The notes under the pieces were generated by a model that did no database searches, was not told the DNA's origin, and saw nothing but the letters and a program-made list of their open reading frames with translations. From an uncultured Fluviicola sp. (GTDB lineage Bacteria; Bacteroidota; Bacteroidia; Flavobacteriales_D; Crocinitomicaceae), in NCBI RefSeq assembly GCF_902168135.1, contig NZ_CABHOL010000020.1:49735-113734 (forward strand): DNA of 64,000 nt, read 5' to 3'. The position numbers and the translations under genes were made by a program. Below are positions 28,277 to 36,111 of the stretch, in pieces; positions within the stretch are counted from its first letter, which is position 1, and each line of letters starts with the position of its first letter.

Positions 28277-28589
28277 CCCTATTGCACATATGTTCTTTTT
28301 AGTGAGAAAGACGTCATGTTTTATAATCGGTTATTCATCAAATCTGGCAAATAGGATTGTGAAGCACAATTCCGGAGGGATGAAAAGCACCTGCAACAGA
28401 CGACCTTTAAAATTAATCTTTTGTGAATTTTACTTGTTTGAAAAGGATGCGAGAAACCGGGAGATGTATTTCAAAACTACAGCCGGAAAGAAGGCCTTGA
28501 AATTCATGTTACGATCAACATTGCATACCTTGGGATATGCTGAAAAAGTGGCGTTTATTTTTTCAGAACAAGAAACAGACCGAATGTAG
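28262..28589 (+). pseudogene. GIY-YIG nuclease gene with a one-base frameshift
   Basis: The first 21 codons (MTQPLPYCTYVLFSEKDVMFY) and the later frame (IGYSSNLANRIVKHNSGG...) fit the small GIY-YIG endonuclease family only if one base near 28325 is skipped: TTT TAT [A] ATC GGT restores the TYVL...FYIGYS motif. The remaining arginine (NRRPLKLIF), the EKDARNRE catalytic glutamate region and the TAGKKALK tail are intact. Either it is a recent pseudogene, a sequencing error, or a programmed shift. Small single-domain GIY-YIG proteins of this type often lie beside tRNA genes in this phylum. Confidence 0.75.
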
Positions 28590-28599
28590 TTCCTGGTTC

Positions 28600-28627
28600 G
28601 AAGCTAGGATTGAGCTTCCTTCTTTTA
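28600..28627 (+). terminator. Terminator after the GIY-YIG gene
   Basis: GAAGCT (28600-28605) and AGCTTC (28613-28618) with a seven-base loop, then CTTCTTTT. Confidence 0.45.
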
Positions 28628-28870
28628 AGAGCCTGTCCCGGCAATTCGGGAAGGAATGAGGAGGAGGATAAATCAAAATTTTCCGCAACCACTGATTTTA
28701 TTAAGGTTTCCTAAAATTCACAGCGGTTTGATCCCCTTTGCTTAAAAGGCTTTTTATTCAGTTTTTTTGGTAGTATTGATCAACTAACGTGACGAAAACT
28801 ATTTGCTAATCAGAATTTGTTTAAGGCTGCTGAATCCTTACTATCTCGCCCAGAGTTTAAGCCTATTATG

Positions 28871-29953
28871 TTAACTTTTTGATGATTGCTCAATATCATT
28901 TATTAGCTTTCCTAATACAACCGCGTCCTGAAAAGAAGGCGCTGTTTTCGTTTTATTTCTTATATCAGTAGCTACTCTTTTGTAAACCTGCACCACATTT
29001 CTAATTACCGGATCATCCGGCAGCCCCTCAACCATTTCATTTGGAATAAGCAAGGCTTGTAATTCCTTGTCTTTCCCTTTGGCTCCTCGAATTGTCAACG
29101 GAACAAACTGACCATGTCCAAGTGGTCCTGTAACCTGTATATCGCCTTCAGTTCCATTAATCTCCCACAATAGATTTGTGCCTCTTGAAACTCCACCCCG
29201 GTAGTGAATAGAAATTGCAGCCCCATTTTTTAATTGGCCTATTACCATAATCTGATCTTCAGTGGTCTTGGACTTTATTTCACCACTATCAGTAAGTTTT
29301 ACGGTAGTGAAATTGGTTATCATTTTTGCAGTCAAAGTATCAAAGCCGCCTAAAACTTTAGTAATACCGGCCAATGTATGGCCCAATGGAATGGTTAGCA
29401 TCGTAGCGCCGTTCTTTTTATCATACAAATAGTAATCAGCGGCAATTGCTTCATCTGACCAGGGACCTCCCGACCCTATGAGAGTAGTTGATAAAATTCG
29501 GCCTATATAGCCATCTTTAATAAGACGTTCCAGGTAAATCACCTCCGGTGAAACAACCATTTGTGTCCCTACTGCTGCAACTACGTTTTTCCTGGCTGCT
29601 ATAGCTGCTAATTGCTCTGTTTCTGCAAATCCATTGCCTAAGGGGTGTTCGCAGTACACATGTTTACCCGCCTCAAGTGCTGCTTTTACAAGGTTATAAT
29701 GGTAAGGGACCTTTACTGTAATGACAACAAGCTCTATCTCGGCTGATGCAATTAAGGCATCCGCATTTTCATATGCGATCGGGATTTGTAACACATCTGC
29801 AGCTTTTACAGCGCTTTCATAAGTAGAATTGGCTACTCCGATTATCTCAAAGGTATCAGACAAATGGCATAGTGCAGGAAGGTGAGACTTTGAAGCCCAC
29901 TGGCTGTTGGGGTTAAGACCGATAATGCCCACTTTGATTTTTTCTGGTTTCAT
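28871..29953 (-). CDS. Gfo/Idh/MocA-family oxidoreductase (Gal80-like)
   Basis: 360 residues with an N-terminal Rossmann NAD(P) domain (KVGIIGLNPNSQWASKSHLPAL, 7-28) and the EHPLGNG motif near residue 100, then the C-terminal dimerisation/substrate domain. The YCEHPLGNGFAE and HYRGGVSRGTNLLWEINGTEGDIQVTGP segments match the subgroup that includes yeast Gal80, which binds NAD without clear turnover. The substrate cannot be inferred. Divergently placed 92 bases from an HxlR-type regulator, which is likely to control it. Confidence 0.85.
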   Translation of the reverse strand: MKPEKIKVGIIGLNPNSQWASKSHLPALCHLSDTFEIIGVANSTYESAVKAADVLQIPIAYENADALIASAEIELVVITVKVPYHYNLVKAALEAGKHVYCEHPLGNGFAETEQLAAIAARKNVVAAVGTQMVVSPEVIYLERLIKDGYIGRILSTTLIGSGGPWSDEAIAADYYLYDKKNGATMLTIPLGHTLAGITKVLGGFDTLTAKMITNFTTVKLTDSGEIKSKTTEDQIMVIGQLKNGAAISIHYRGGVSRGTNLLWEINGTEGDIQVTGPLGHGQFVPLTIRGAKGKDKELQALLIPNEMVEGLPDDPVIRNVVQVYKRVATDIRNKTKTAPSFQDAVVLGKLINDIEQSSKS

Positions 29954-30004
29954 TTGTTTTCATTAAATTGATTGTAAAATTACAAGCGACATCCTATTTT
30001 TGCT

Positions 30005-30030
30005 AGGTATACAACCCATTGTATGTACCT
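30005..30030. promoter_or_regulatory. Candidate HxlR operator
   Basis: An inverted repeat: AGGTATACAA (30005-30014), a CCCA spacer, then TTGTATGTACCT (30019-30030). The inner TACAA/TTGTA arms are perfect. It lies between the divergent oxidoreductase and HxlR genes and is about 15 bases before the HxlR ATG. Confidence 0.45.
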
Positions 30031-30045
30031 ACAATTTTGTAAGTA

Positions 30046-30426
30046 ATGACAACTAAAAAAGAAAATACTACCAATAGCATCAATCGAAATTTCCTTTCAG
30101 ATTGCAATCTTACATACGCTGTACAGCTCATGGGCGGACGATGGAAACTACCCATTTTAATACGTTTAAGTAACGATAAAAAACGATTTGGAGAACTTAA
30201 AAGGATGATCCCGAACATTACTGAAAGGATGCTGACGCTACAGTTACGGGAGCTGGAGCGTGATGGATTAGTAACACGGACCGTATATCATGAAGTACCT
30301 CCTCGTGTTGAATATGAATTAACCCCTTTAAGCAGTACGCTCATCCCAATATGCCTGCAATTGGACGAATGGGGGGCAAAACATAAAGATGTCCATTTAG
30401 GAATTTCGTCAACTTTAATTCCTTAA
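30046..30426 (+). CDS. HxlR-family transcriptional regulator
   Basis: 126 residues, a complete winged-helix HxlR protein. The signature CNLTYAVQLMGGRWKLPILIRL (about 20-41), FGELKRMIPNITERMLTLQLRELERDGLVTR (about 48-78) and PPRVEYELTPL are present. Cys20 lies at the position used for thiol sensing in YodB/HypR members. It acts as a DNA-binding dimer and probably represses itself and the divergent oxidoreductase through the palindrome between them. Confidence 0.92.
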   Translation: MTTKKENTTNSINRNFLSDCNLTYAVQLMGGRWKLPILIRLSNDKKRFGELKRMIPNITERMLTLQLRELERDGLVTRTVYHEVPPRVEYELTPLSSTLIPICLQLDEWGAKHKDVHLGISSTLIP

Positions 30427-30480
30427 ACAGATACATGCTTGAGAATGGGGAATTATTGGTTCGACTTTTGAACCGCCTTC

Positions 30481-30586
30481 TCCACCACTACAGAAGTAGA
30501 AAGAGGCTGTCCATACGGATAAAATCGAAACCTCTGTTCCTTTTCTTAAGAATTCTTCTTCTTTTAAAGTTATGACACAACCATTA
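30481..30586 (+). repeat. GIY-YIG leader, copy 2, truncated
   Basis: Matches 28101-28276 from CAGAAGTAGAAAGAGGC through the start codon and MTQPL, except for a 71-base internal deletion. After ACCATTA at 30580-30586 similarity stops; the open frame continues as EPTGRQKLF and runs into the end of the convergent regulator gene. It is therefore a leader plus the first codons of a lost gene. The bases just before it (30459-30485) end in CTCCACCA, resembling a tRNA or tmRNA 3' end, but no full tRNA folds there. Confidence 0.7.
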
Positions 30587-30607
30587 GAACCGACAGGAAG
30601 ACAGAAA

Positions 30608-31303
30608 CTATTTCAACAATTGAGTAATATTAAACTTATAGATTTTGCCAATTGGAATGGAATAATTTTCAATCAAAATAACATTTCCTTCAATACTTTT
30701 AATATGTTTTGGAGCAACTGCAAATGATTTATGAACTTGTAAAAAGTCATTCTTAGGCAATTTTTCCAATAAAGCAGATAGTTTTTCCCGGATGGTTATA
30801 GTTTCGGTTGTGGTTACTATTTTGGTGTAATTCCCTGTTGCTTCGATGTATAAAATAGCAGCTGTTTCCAATTGAAAGTGCTTTTTGTTGTTTTGCACAA
30901 AAATACGATTGGAAGTATTAGTGTTCTCAGATAGCATTTTCTTTTCACTCGCAGCGTTTCCAAGAGTTTTACTAATGGCTTTTAAGAAACGTTCAAAACC
31001 AAAGGGCTTGAGCAGAAAATCCGAAATATTGTGTTCGTATCCTTCTAAAGCGAATTGATTATAAGCAGTGGTTACGATCACCTTAGGCGGGCTTTGTAAT
31101 GTTTTTAGAAATTCAAAACCTTTTAAAACAGGCATATTCAAATCCAAAAAAATCAAATCGACTTCGTTTTTATTCAGATATTCAAAAGCTTCTAAAGCAT
31201 CATAACAGTTTTTCATTAATTGCATATTGGGTAGTAAATCGCAATATCCTTTAATGATGTCGTGAGCAATGTGTTCATCATCAATGATTAAATACCTTAT
31301 CAT
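30608..31303 (-). CDS. LytTR response regulator (AT-rich block)
   Basis: 231 residues. Receiver domain with DDE at 8-10 and phospho-acceptor Asp54 (IFLDLNMPVLKG), then a LytTR domain (about 130-231) with the DFLQVHKSFAVAP signature. Encoded two bases downstream of its kinase. Base composition is noticeably richer in A+T than in the flanking genes, as is the codon use (many AAA, TTA, ATT), consistent with acquisition from a lower-GC relative. Confidence 0.9.
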   Translation of the reverse strand: MIRYLIIDDEHIAHDIIKGYCDLLPNMQLMKNCYDALEAFEYLNKNEVDLIFLDLNMPVLKGFEFLKTLQSPPKVIVTTAYNQFALEGYEHNISDFLLKPFGFERFLKAISKTLGNAASEKKMLSENTNTSNRIFVQNNKKHFQLETAAILYIEATGNYTKIVTTTETITIREKLSALLEKLPKNDFLQVHKSFAVAPKHIKSIEGNVILIENYSIPIGKIYKFNITQLLK

Positions 31304-31305
31304 AA

Positions 31306-32106
31306 TTATTTCAAAATTAGTTGAACTTGGTACACATGCTCTCTTATTGAAAAAGTCAATTCATGCAGATTGGGATAGATTAATTCTAATCTTCTCTTTA
31401 GATTTTTTAAGCCAATTCCTGATGAATTTTCAGCCTTTTCATAATTGTTTTCAATAGTAAACCTGATTTCGTTTTGAGATGTGGTCAAACTCATTTTTAT
31501 ATACGCATCTTTTCTTAAATTTTCTACACCGTGCTTAAATGCATTTTCTAAAAGAATGATAAACAATAACGGAACTACTTTCTTATTTTCATAAACATCA
31601 CAATCAAAATCAACGCTGATCTCTTTATGGTAACGCATTTTGTGCAGTTCAATATAGTTTTTCAAAAAGCTAATTTCTTCTTTAAGCATAACGGTTTCTT
31701 TTTCACCTTCATAAATGCTGTAGCGCATCATATCTGAAAGTTTCAATATCAATTCTTGTGCTTTTTGAGCATCTTTAGCTACCAAACCATACAAATTGTT
31801 GAGCATATTGAAAAAGAAATGTGGACTAACCTGATTTTTCAAAAATAATAGTTCGGCTTTTGTTTTTTCGTTTTTCAATTTGGAGATGAAAACAATCTGA
31901 CGAACCAACCAAAAAATCCCCAAGCTGAGTAGAAATAAGTAGTAAGCGACAACAAGAAACGCAACCTTTGGAGGGTAGCCTCCTAAAAATAGTATGGATT
32001 GATTTTTAGTAAAAATTACTTCATAAGTAGTAATCAAGATAGGAATGATTGCTATTACCAAAAGAGCAATCACAATCCATTTTATACTTCTTTTTATTAC
32101 TTCCAT
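31306..32106 (-). CDS. LytS-like sensor histidine kinase
   Basis: 266 residues with two transmembrane helices (about 10-32 and 47-70), no periplasmic sensor domain of size, then a His_kinase domain with phospho-acceptor His96 in SPHFFFNMLNNLYG. The N-box is LLENAFKHGVENL and the G-box SSGIGLKNLKRRL. It phosphorylates the LytTR regulator encoded two bases later. Such short two-helix kinases sense membrane or cell-wall state in some relatives; that is inference here. It is divergent from the phosphoesterase gene. Confidence 0.9.
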   Translation of the reverse strand: MEVIKRSIKWIVIALLVIAIIPILITTYEVIFTKNQSILFLGGYPPKVAFLVVAYYLFLLSLGIFWLVRQIVFISKLKNEKTKAELLFLKNQVSPHFFFNMLNNLYGLVAKDAQKAQELILKLSDMMRYSIYEGEKETVMLKEEISFLKNYIELHKMRYHKEISVDFDCDVYENKKVVPLLFIILLENAFKHGVENLRKDAYIKMSLTTSQNEIRFTIENNYEKAENSSGIGLKNLKRRLELIYPNLHELTFSIREHVYQVQLILK

Positions 32107-32309
32107 GCTGCAATATTACAATTATAAATCGCCCTTTGTAATAAGGTTGACAAACAACCATCAAGGTGTTTTGAACGGATTAAAAGGAGTGATAAAAGCA
32201 TTCTGAATGACTTTAAACACTTTTTATAGAACAGAGAATGACGTTTGTCCCAATAGTTTTGAGGAGAAAATCATCAATAATAAGTTTGTCGAAATTAAGA
32301 GCAAATATT

Positions 32310-33482
32310 ATGAAAAAAAGAGTATTCAGATATGTAAAACATATCATTGTAACCTTTGCAATTCTCATTGCTGTGGTAATATCATTTGGATTGTATCACG
32401 GTGCCAGTTTTCGCTATGCAGAAAATCCGGAAATGATGAATTGGGATAAGGATGGTCCTTACGTTTTTATTGAAAACGACAGTGTTTTTAGGGTAAACTA
32501 CATTAGAGGAAATCAAGATAAAGGGTTTTATCTCGAGCAAAAAGAATATGCTTCCAATTCTCAAATTCCTGCAAATTGTTATTTCCCACTAGATAGTACC
32601 TATTTTGAATTTACCATTAATAATAAACTGGAAGTTCCTAAAAATACCTATAACGACAAGGCTAAAATTATAGCCATTTCTGATATTGAAAGTGGTTTTA
32701 AAACCTTTCGTGATTTTTTGATTGCTAATAAAGTGATTGACAAAAAACTAAACTGGACATTTGGAAACGGACATTTGGTGCTGCTTGGAGATTTTGTAGA
32801 TAGAGATTTTTCGACCACACAAGTACTTTGGTTTATTTATAAATTGGAGCAAGATGCAAAGCAAAAACGCGGAACGGTTCATTACATTTTAGGAAACCAC
32901 GAATTAAAAAATATGCAGGGAAATTTTGAAAACACTGCGTTGAAATATTATCACGTTTCTTCGATTTTAAGAAAACAGCAAACCGACTTATATGGTTCCA
33001 ATTCGTTTCTTGGCAGATGGATGTCGAGTAAAAATTCAATCGAAAAAATTAATGGAATTCTCTTTGCGCACGGTGGAATACATCCGGATTTGGTGAAATA
33101 CGAAACGAATTTAGATGAAATTAATCAAATTATTCGTAGTAATTATTACAAACCATACTACCCAAATCCACAAAAAAACCTGGATCAATTATTAATTTCA
33201 TCTCACAAAGGAATTGCGTGGTATAGAGGTTACTTTAAAGACGATTTGACCCAAGAAGAAGTGGGACATGGATTAAATAAGTTTAATGCTAAATCAATTG
33301 TGGTAGGACACACACTTCAAGCAAAAGTTAACAAACAGTACAACGGAAAAGTAATTGGCATTGATGTAAAACATCCAAAGGATTACTCTAAAAGTATTCC
33401 CAACCCAAAATCAGAGGGGCTATTAATCGAAGGCAACCAATATTACAGAGTTTTGCATACTGGAGAGAAGAAGAAAATATAG
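32310..33482 (+). CDS. Membrane-anchored calcineurin-like phosphoesterase
   Basis: 390 residues from the ATG at 32310 (MKKRVFRYVK). An upstream in-frame reading that begins MTFVPIV lacks support. A single transmembrane segment (about 9-29) anchors it, and the rest is a metallophosphatase domain: SDIES (124-128), GDFVDRD (160-166), GNHE (195-198), FAHGGIHPD and VVGHT. In the first motif the usual DxH reads Asp125-Ile-Glu127, an altered metal ligand. It may dephosphorylate proteins or nucleotides. Divergent from the kinase/regulator pair and equally AT-rich, so probably part of the same acquired block. Confidence 0.8.
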   Translation: MKKRVFRYVKHIIVTFAILIAVVISFGLYHGASFRYAENPEMMNWDKDGPYVFIENDSVFRVNYIRGNQDKGFYLEQKEYASNSQIPANCYFPLDSTYFEFTINNKLEVPKNTYNDKAKIIAISDIESGFKTFRDFLIANKVIDKKLNWTFGNGHLVLLGDFVDRDFSTTQVLWFIYKLEQDAKQKRGTVHYILGNHELKNMQGNFENTALKYYHVSSILRKQQTDLYGSNSFLGRWMSSKNSIEKINGILFAHGGIHPDLVKYETNLDEINQIIRSNYYKPYYPNPQKNLDQLLISSHKGIAWYRGYFKDDLTQEEVGHGLNKFNAKSIVVGHTLQAKVNKQYNGKVIGIDVKHPKDYSKSIPNPKSEGLLIEGNQYYRVLHTGEKKKI

Positions 33483-33498
33483 AATGGAAGTAGAATAA

Positions 33499-33583
33499 AA
33501 CAACCACTAATAATGGCTGGTAAAGTGCTTCGTATCAATAGTAGTGCTAAAAATCCACCACTACGAAAAGCCGCAAACCGTTA
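33499..33583. repeat. attC-like inverted repeat
   Basis: Starts AACAACCACTAATAATGGCT and ends AGCCGCAAACCGTTA, with TTCGTA and TACGAA arms inside. Short cassette-recombination sites of this general form are known in integrons. Here there is no integrase nearby, so the call is tentative. It lies 17 bases after the phosphoesterase stop, at the end of the AT-rich block. Confidence 0.35.
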
Positions 33584-33667
33584 AAAGTTCCCAATCAGCA
33601 TTTAAACTGACGATCGTCATTTTTGAAATGTACTTTCTCTAATATTTTCGGAAGTACACCCAAAAAG

Positions 33668-34093
33668 ATGAAAGTGATGGAGAAGCAATTAAAAATAGTC
33701 AGAATACTTGCAATTTGTTTACTGTTGTTCACAGCGGTCAGCGCTTTGACTGCCGGAATCCTTTTTATCTCGGACCCTTCCGGACAAAAAATGGGGATGT
33801 CGACAACGTACCTGGCAAGTTCTCCGTTTTCAACTTATCTTCTTCCGGGGTGGGTCCTTTTAATTGTCAACGGACTCATGAATGTACTGGCTGCCATTGC
33901 TTGCATTATCAGATCAAAGCACTATCAGCTGTTCGTGATCTTACAGGGAATACTACTTTCCGGATGGATTATCATCCAGGTGATCCTGGTTAAAGATCTG
34001 AATGTTCTTCATTATTCCATGTTTTCAATTGGTGTGTTATTGATCTGTTGCGGCATCATTCTTCAAAAACTCCATAAAAATAAGAACCTATGA
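33668..34093 (+). CDS. Four-helix membrane protein
   Basis: About 141 residues from the ATG at 33668; a second ATG at 33677 is also possible, and the earlier TTG frame is rejected. Four predicted transmembrane helices (about 10-33, 55-78, 84-104, 112-130). No family recognised. Its stop overlaps the next start (ATGA), so the pair is co-translated. Sequence composition returns to that of the main chromosome here. Confidence 0.6.
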   Translation: MKVMEKQLKIVRILAICLLLFTAVSALTAGILFISDPSGQKMGMSTTYLASSPFSTYLLPGWVLLIVNGLMNVLAAIACIIRSKHYQLFVILQGILLSGWIIIQVILVKDLNVLHYSMFSIGVLLICCGIILQKLHKNKNL

Positions 34094-34404
34094 AAAGCAT
34101 ATTGATGATCTTTTTGGCTCTGCATGGCTCAATACATCTAATGGGATTTGTGAAAGCATTCAACATTCTTCCTGTAAAACAGTTAAACCTGCCCATCTCG
34201 AAACTTTTTGGTTTGCTGTGGTTGACTGCATGCGTTCTCTGCTTTACCTGTGTATTCTTAATGCTTGTAAAAGCCAGTGAATGGTGGGCAATCGGATTGG
34301 CTGCAATCCTGATGTCTCAAATCCTGGTTATCCGCTTCTGGAAAGATGCAAAATTCGGAACCATTGCGAATTTGGCAATTGCAATAATCTTACTCACGGT
34401 TTAG
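34090..34404 (+). CDS. Small membrane protein
   Basis: 104 residues with about four predicted transmembrane helices and an N-terminal MKSILMIFLALHGSIHLMGFVKAF. HGSIHL and the helix pattern resemble small DoxX/ABC-2-like membrane proteins only loosely. It is coupled through ATGA to the four-helix protein upstream. Function unknown. Confidence 0.6.
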   Translation: MKSILMIFLALHGSIHLMGFVKAFNILPVKQLNLPISKLFGLLWLTACVLCFTCVFLMLVKASEWWAIGLAAILMSQILVIRFWKDAKFGTIANLAIAIILLTV

Positions 34405-34606
34405 AGCATTAATTTGAATTAATTCAATTTCTCCGATCTTCCTGGTGGTTCCATTTGCGTTCGCTCTTCTTCCACAAAAGGAAAAAAGTATTCAGCGGTA
34501 GTTGGATGCTTTTTGCTTTTTGTCTTCAATACCTGTTATCACAACTTGTCTTGACATTCCGAATCACTGCGAATGAATAAACCACAAGAGCGCATTTAAG
34601 GCTGGT

Positions 34607-34942
34607 TCAATAAACAAAATCCTTCTCTGCAAAAAGAATACTTAACACAATGCTTATAGCCGCTGCGCCCAGGAAGAAAACAATTAATGCGCCGATCCTC
34701 CGCGAACTGACTTTGCCAATTCGGAAAAGCAGGTAACCGATCACCAGGTTCCCCAATGCCCACAACACATTTGTCAGCGGTGAAGAAAGCCCTATTCCGG
34801 GTTCATCCGCAAAAGGAGTTGGAAAAGCATCTCCTGAAATACCGTTAAACAGGTGCGGAATAGCATTAGCAAGGAAGAATCCGGCAAAGAAACCAGCAAT
34901 GTAATGATACCAGCGCATTCCAGGTGTATATGTATGTTCCAT
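34607..34942 (-). CDS. Membrane protein, 111 residues
   Basis: Three predicted transmembrane helices (about 13-35, 56-76, 84-106), with a Gly-Asp-rich segment (NGISGDAFPTPFADEPG) between the first two. The start MEHTYTPGMRWYHYIAGFFAGFF fits a family of small integral-membrane proteins of unknown function. It stands alone: both flanking genes are on the other strand, 200 bases away on each side. Confidence 0.55.
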   Translation of the reverse strand: MEHTYTPGMRWYHYIAGFFAGFFLANAIPHLFNGISGDAFPTPFADEPGIGLSSPLTNVLWALGNLVIGYLLFRIGKVSSRRIGALIVFFLGAAAISIVLSILFAEKDFVY

Positions 34943-35161
34943 TGTTCAACTATTTGAAAACCTAAAATAGGCTTTTCCATATTCCGGAACGTATACTCTT
35001 CTTCCGGAAAGTTACAGGAATCACAGGTGGTTGATACTGGATTTTGCACGATCTTTGTCCCAATCTTTCCTGCGTTATCCTTGTAATCTGCAGGAGACTA
35101 ATCCGTCATTCAATTTGCACAACATCCCGATTATTACTAAGTTCATTCCAAACAAATCGCT

Positions 35162-35752
35162 ATGAAAATTTGGAGGACCTGTATTTTTCTGCTTATACTA
35201 AGTGCCTGTAATTCTCCTGAACCGGCTAAAACAGTCTCTTTCGAAACAGTCGACGAGATCAAAAAAGAAGACGCTGTGGAATATGCGGCGAAAGAACAGG
35301 AAATAGGAACTTTTGTACTTCCGAATGAAGTGGTGGTGCTGAGTTTCAAAACCAAAAAGAAGAAACAGGTGTTCCTTTGCCGGGATAAAGACAATCGTTA
35401 CCTGGTATATCGTTTCGGAAGCAAATCCAAAGTAGAATTGCAATTTCCGGGGAAACTTGATGAAACCAGCTTTCAGAAATTTGAATATTCCTCTTATTTC
35501 CGGGGTGGCGGAGTGGAAAACCTGGCAATGAACCTGGATTATTTGTCCTTTACCAACAGCGGTTACCGTTACGTTATTTACAAAACTTACGCCTCCGAAT
35601 CAGTAGGGTACGAAGACGAGGTCGGTATTCGGGTTATCCATCTGAAGACCCAAAAAGAAACCAGCATAGAAGGCGATTTCAACACCTTCGAAGGTGGCTT
35701 CCCGGAAGAGGTCATGGAAAAAGTGACCCAAAGCGAAACACTTTATGATTGA
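35162..35752 (+). CDS. Lipoprotein, 196 residues
   Basis: Signal peptide with lipobox LSAC (Cys16). The mature protein is mostly beta with a positively charged stretch (KTKKKKQV) and an FRGGGVENLAMNLDYLSF segment that is widespread in uncharacterised Bacteroidota lipoproteins. No enzyme motif. The 3' end has Thr-Phe-Glu-Gly-Gly and no sorting domain. Probably periplasmic, anchored to the outer membrane. Confidence 0.6.
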   Translation: MKIWRTCIFLLILSACNSPEPAKTVSFETVDEIKKEDAVEYAAKEQEIGTFVLPNEVVVLSFKTKKKKQVFLCRDKDNRYLVYRFGSKSKVELQFPGKLDETSFQKFEYSSYFRGGGVENLAMNLDYLSFTNSGYRYVIYKTYASESVGYEDEVGIRVIHLKTQKETSIEGDFNTFEGGFPEEVMEKVTQSETLYD

Positions 35753-35846
35753 ATCCGAATATTCCCAATTACCTTTCCTCAGCATCCATTCGTAATTCTT
35801 AACGAACACTTCATGAGGACATAACCCCACTGCAAAAACCACGTTC

Positions 35847-35854
35847 TAACTTTG
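35847..35854 (+). promoter_or_regulatory. -7 box before a small membrane peptide
   Basis: TAACTTTG matches the TAnnTTTG consensus and ends 26 bases before the small ATG at 35880. Confidence 0.5.
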
Positions 35855-35879
35855 TACCAACAAAACAGAATTAGAAATC

Positions 35880-35978
35880 ATGAAAGCGTACAAATTAAGA
35901 ATCATGACCTTTTTAGACCGCACCTTCTGGCTTTGGCTGGGAATTGGTTCGATGATCATTTATTTTAGATACAGATAA
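35880..35978 (+). CDS. 32-residue membrane peptide
   Basis: A short open frame, MKAYKLRIMTFLDRTFWLWLGIGSMIIYFRYR. The hydrophobic core (about 15-28) is flanked by basic residues, a single-pass membrane peptide pattern. It has its own TAnnTTTG box and an A-rich leader. It is too short for routine gene calling. It could be a real small protein or a chance frame. Confidence 0.45.
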   Translation: MKAYKLRIMTFLDRTFWLWLGIGSMIIYFRYR

Positions 35979-36111
35979 GTTCTACTCAGCTTCGCAAATT
36001 TGCCAGTTTGCCAAATGGCAAACCGTGATTGTACGGTTAGTTGCGGACGCTTCTCTGAAATCCGTCTGCTTGCCTCTCTTAAGGACTAAAACTGCAGCAT
36101 CAAGAAAAACT

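Noticed and set aside
27992..28354. A frame running from the coaX promoter region through tRNA-Phe
   Set aside because: It reads through the tRNA and its terminator and joins the first GIY-YIG codons only by chance.
30448..30485. A tRNA or tmRNA 3' end before the second GIY-YIG leader
   Set aside because: CTCCACCA and GGTTCGAC look right, but no acceptor or D arm can be folded, so it is kept as a remnant only.
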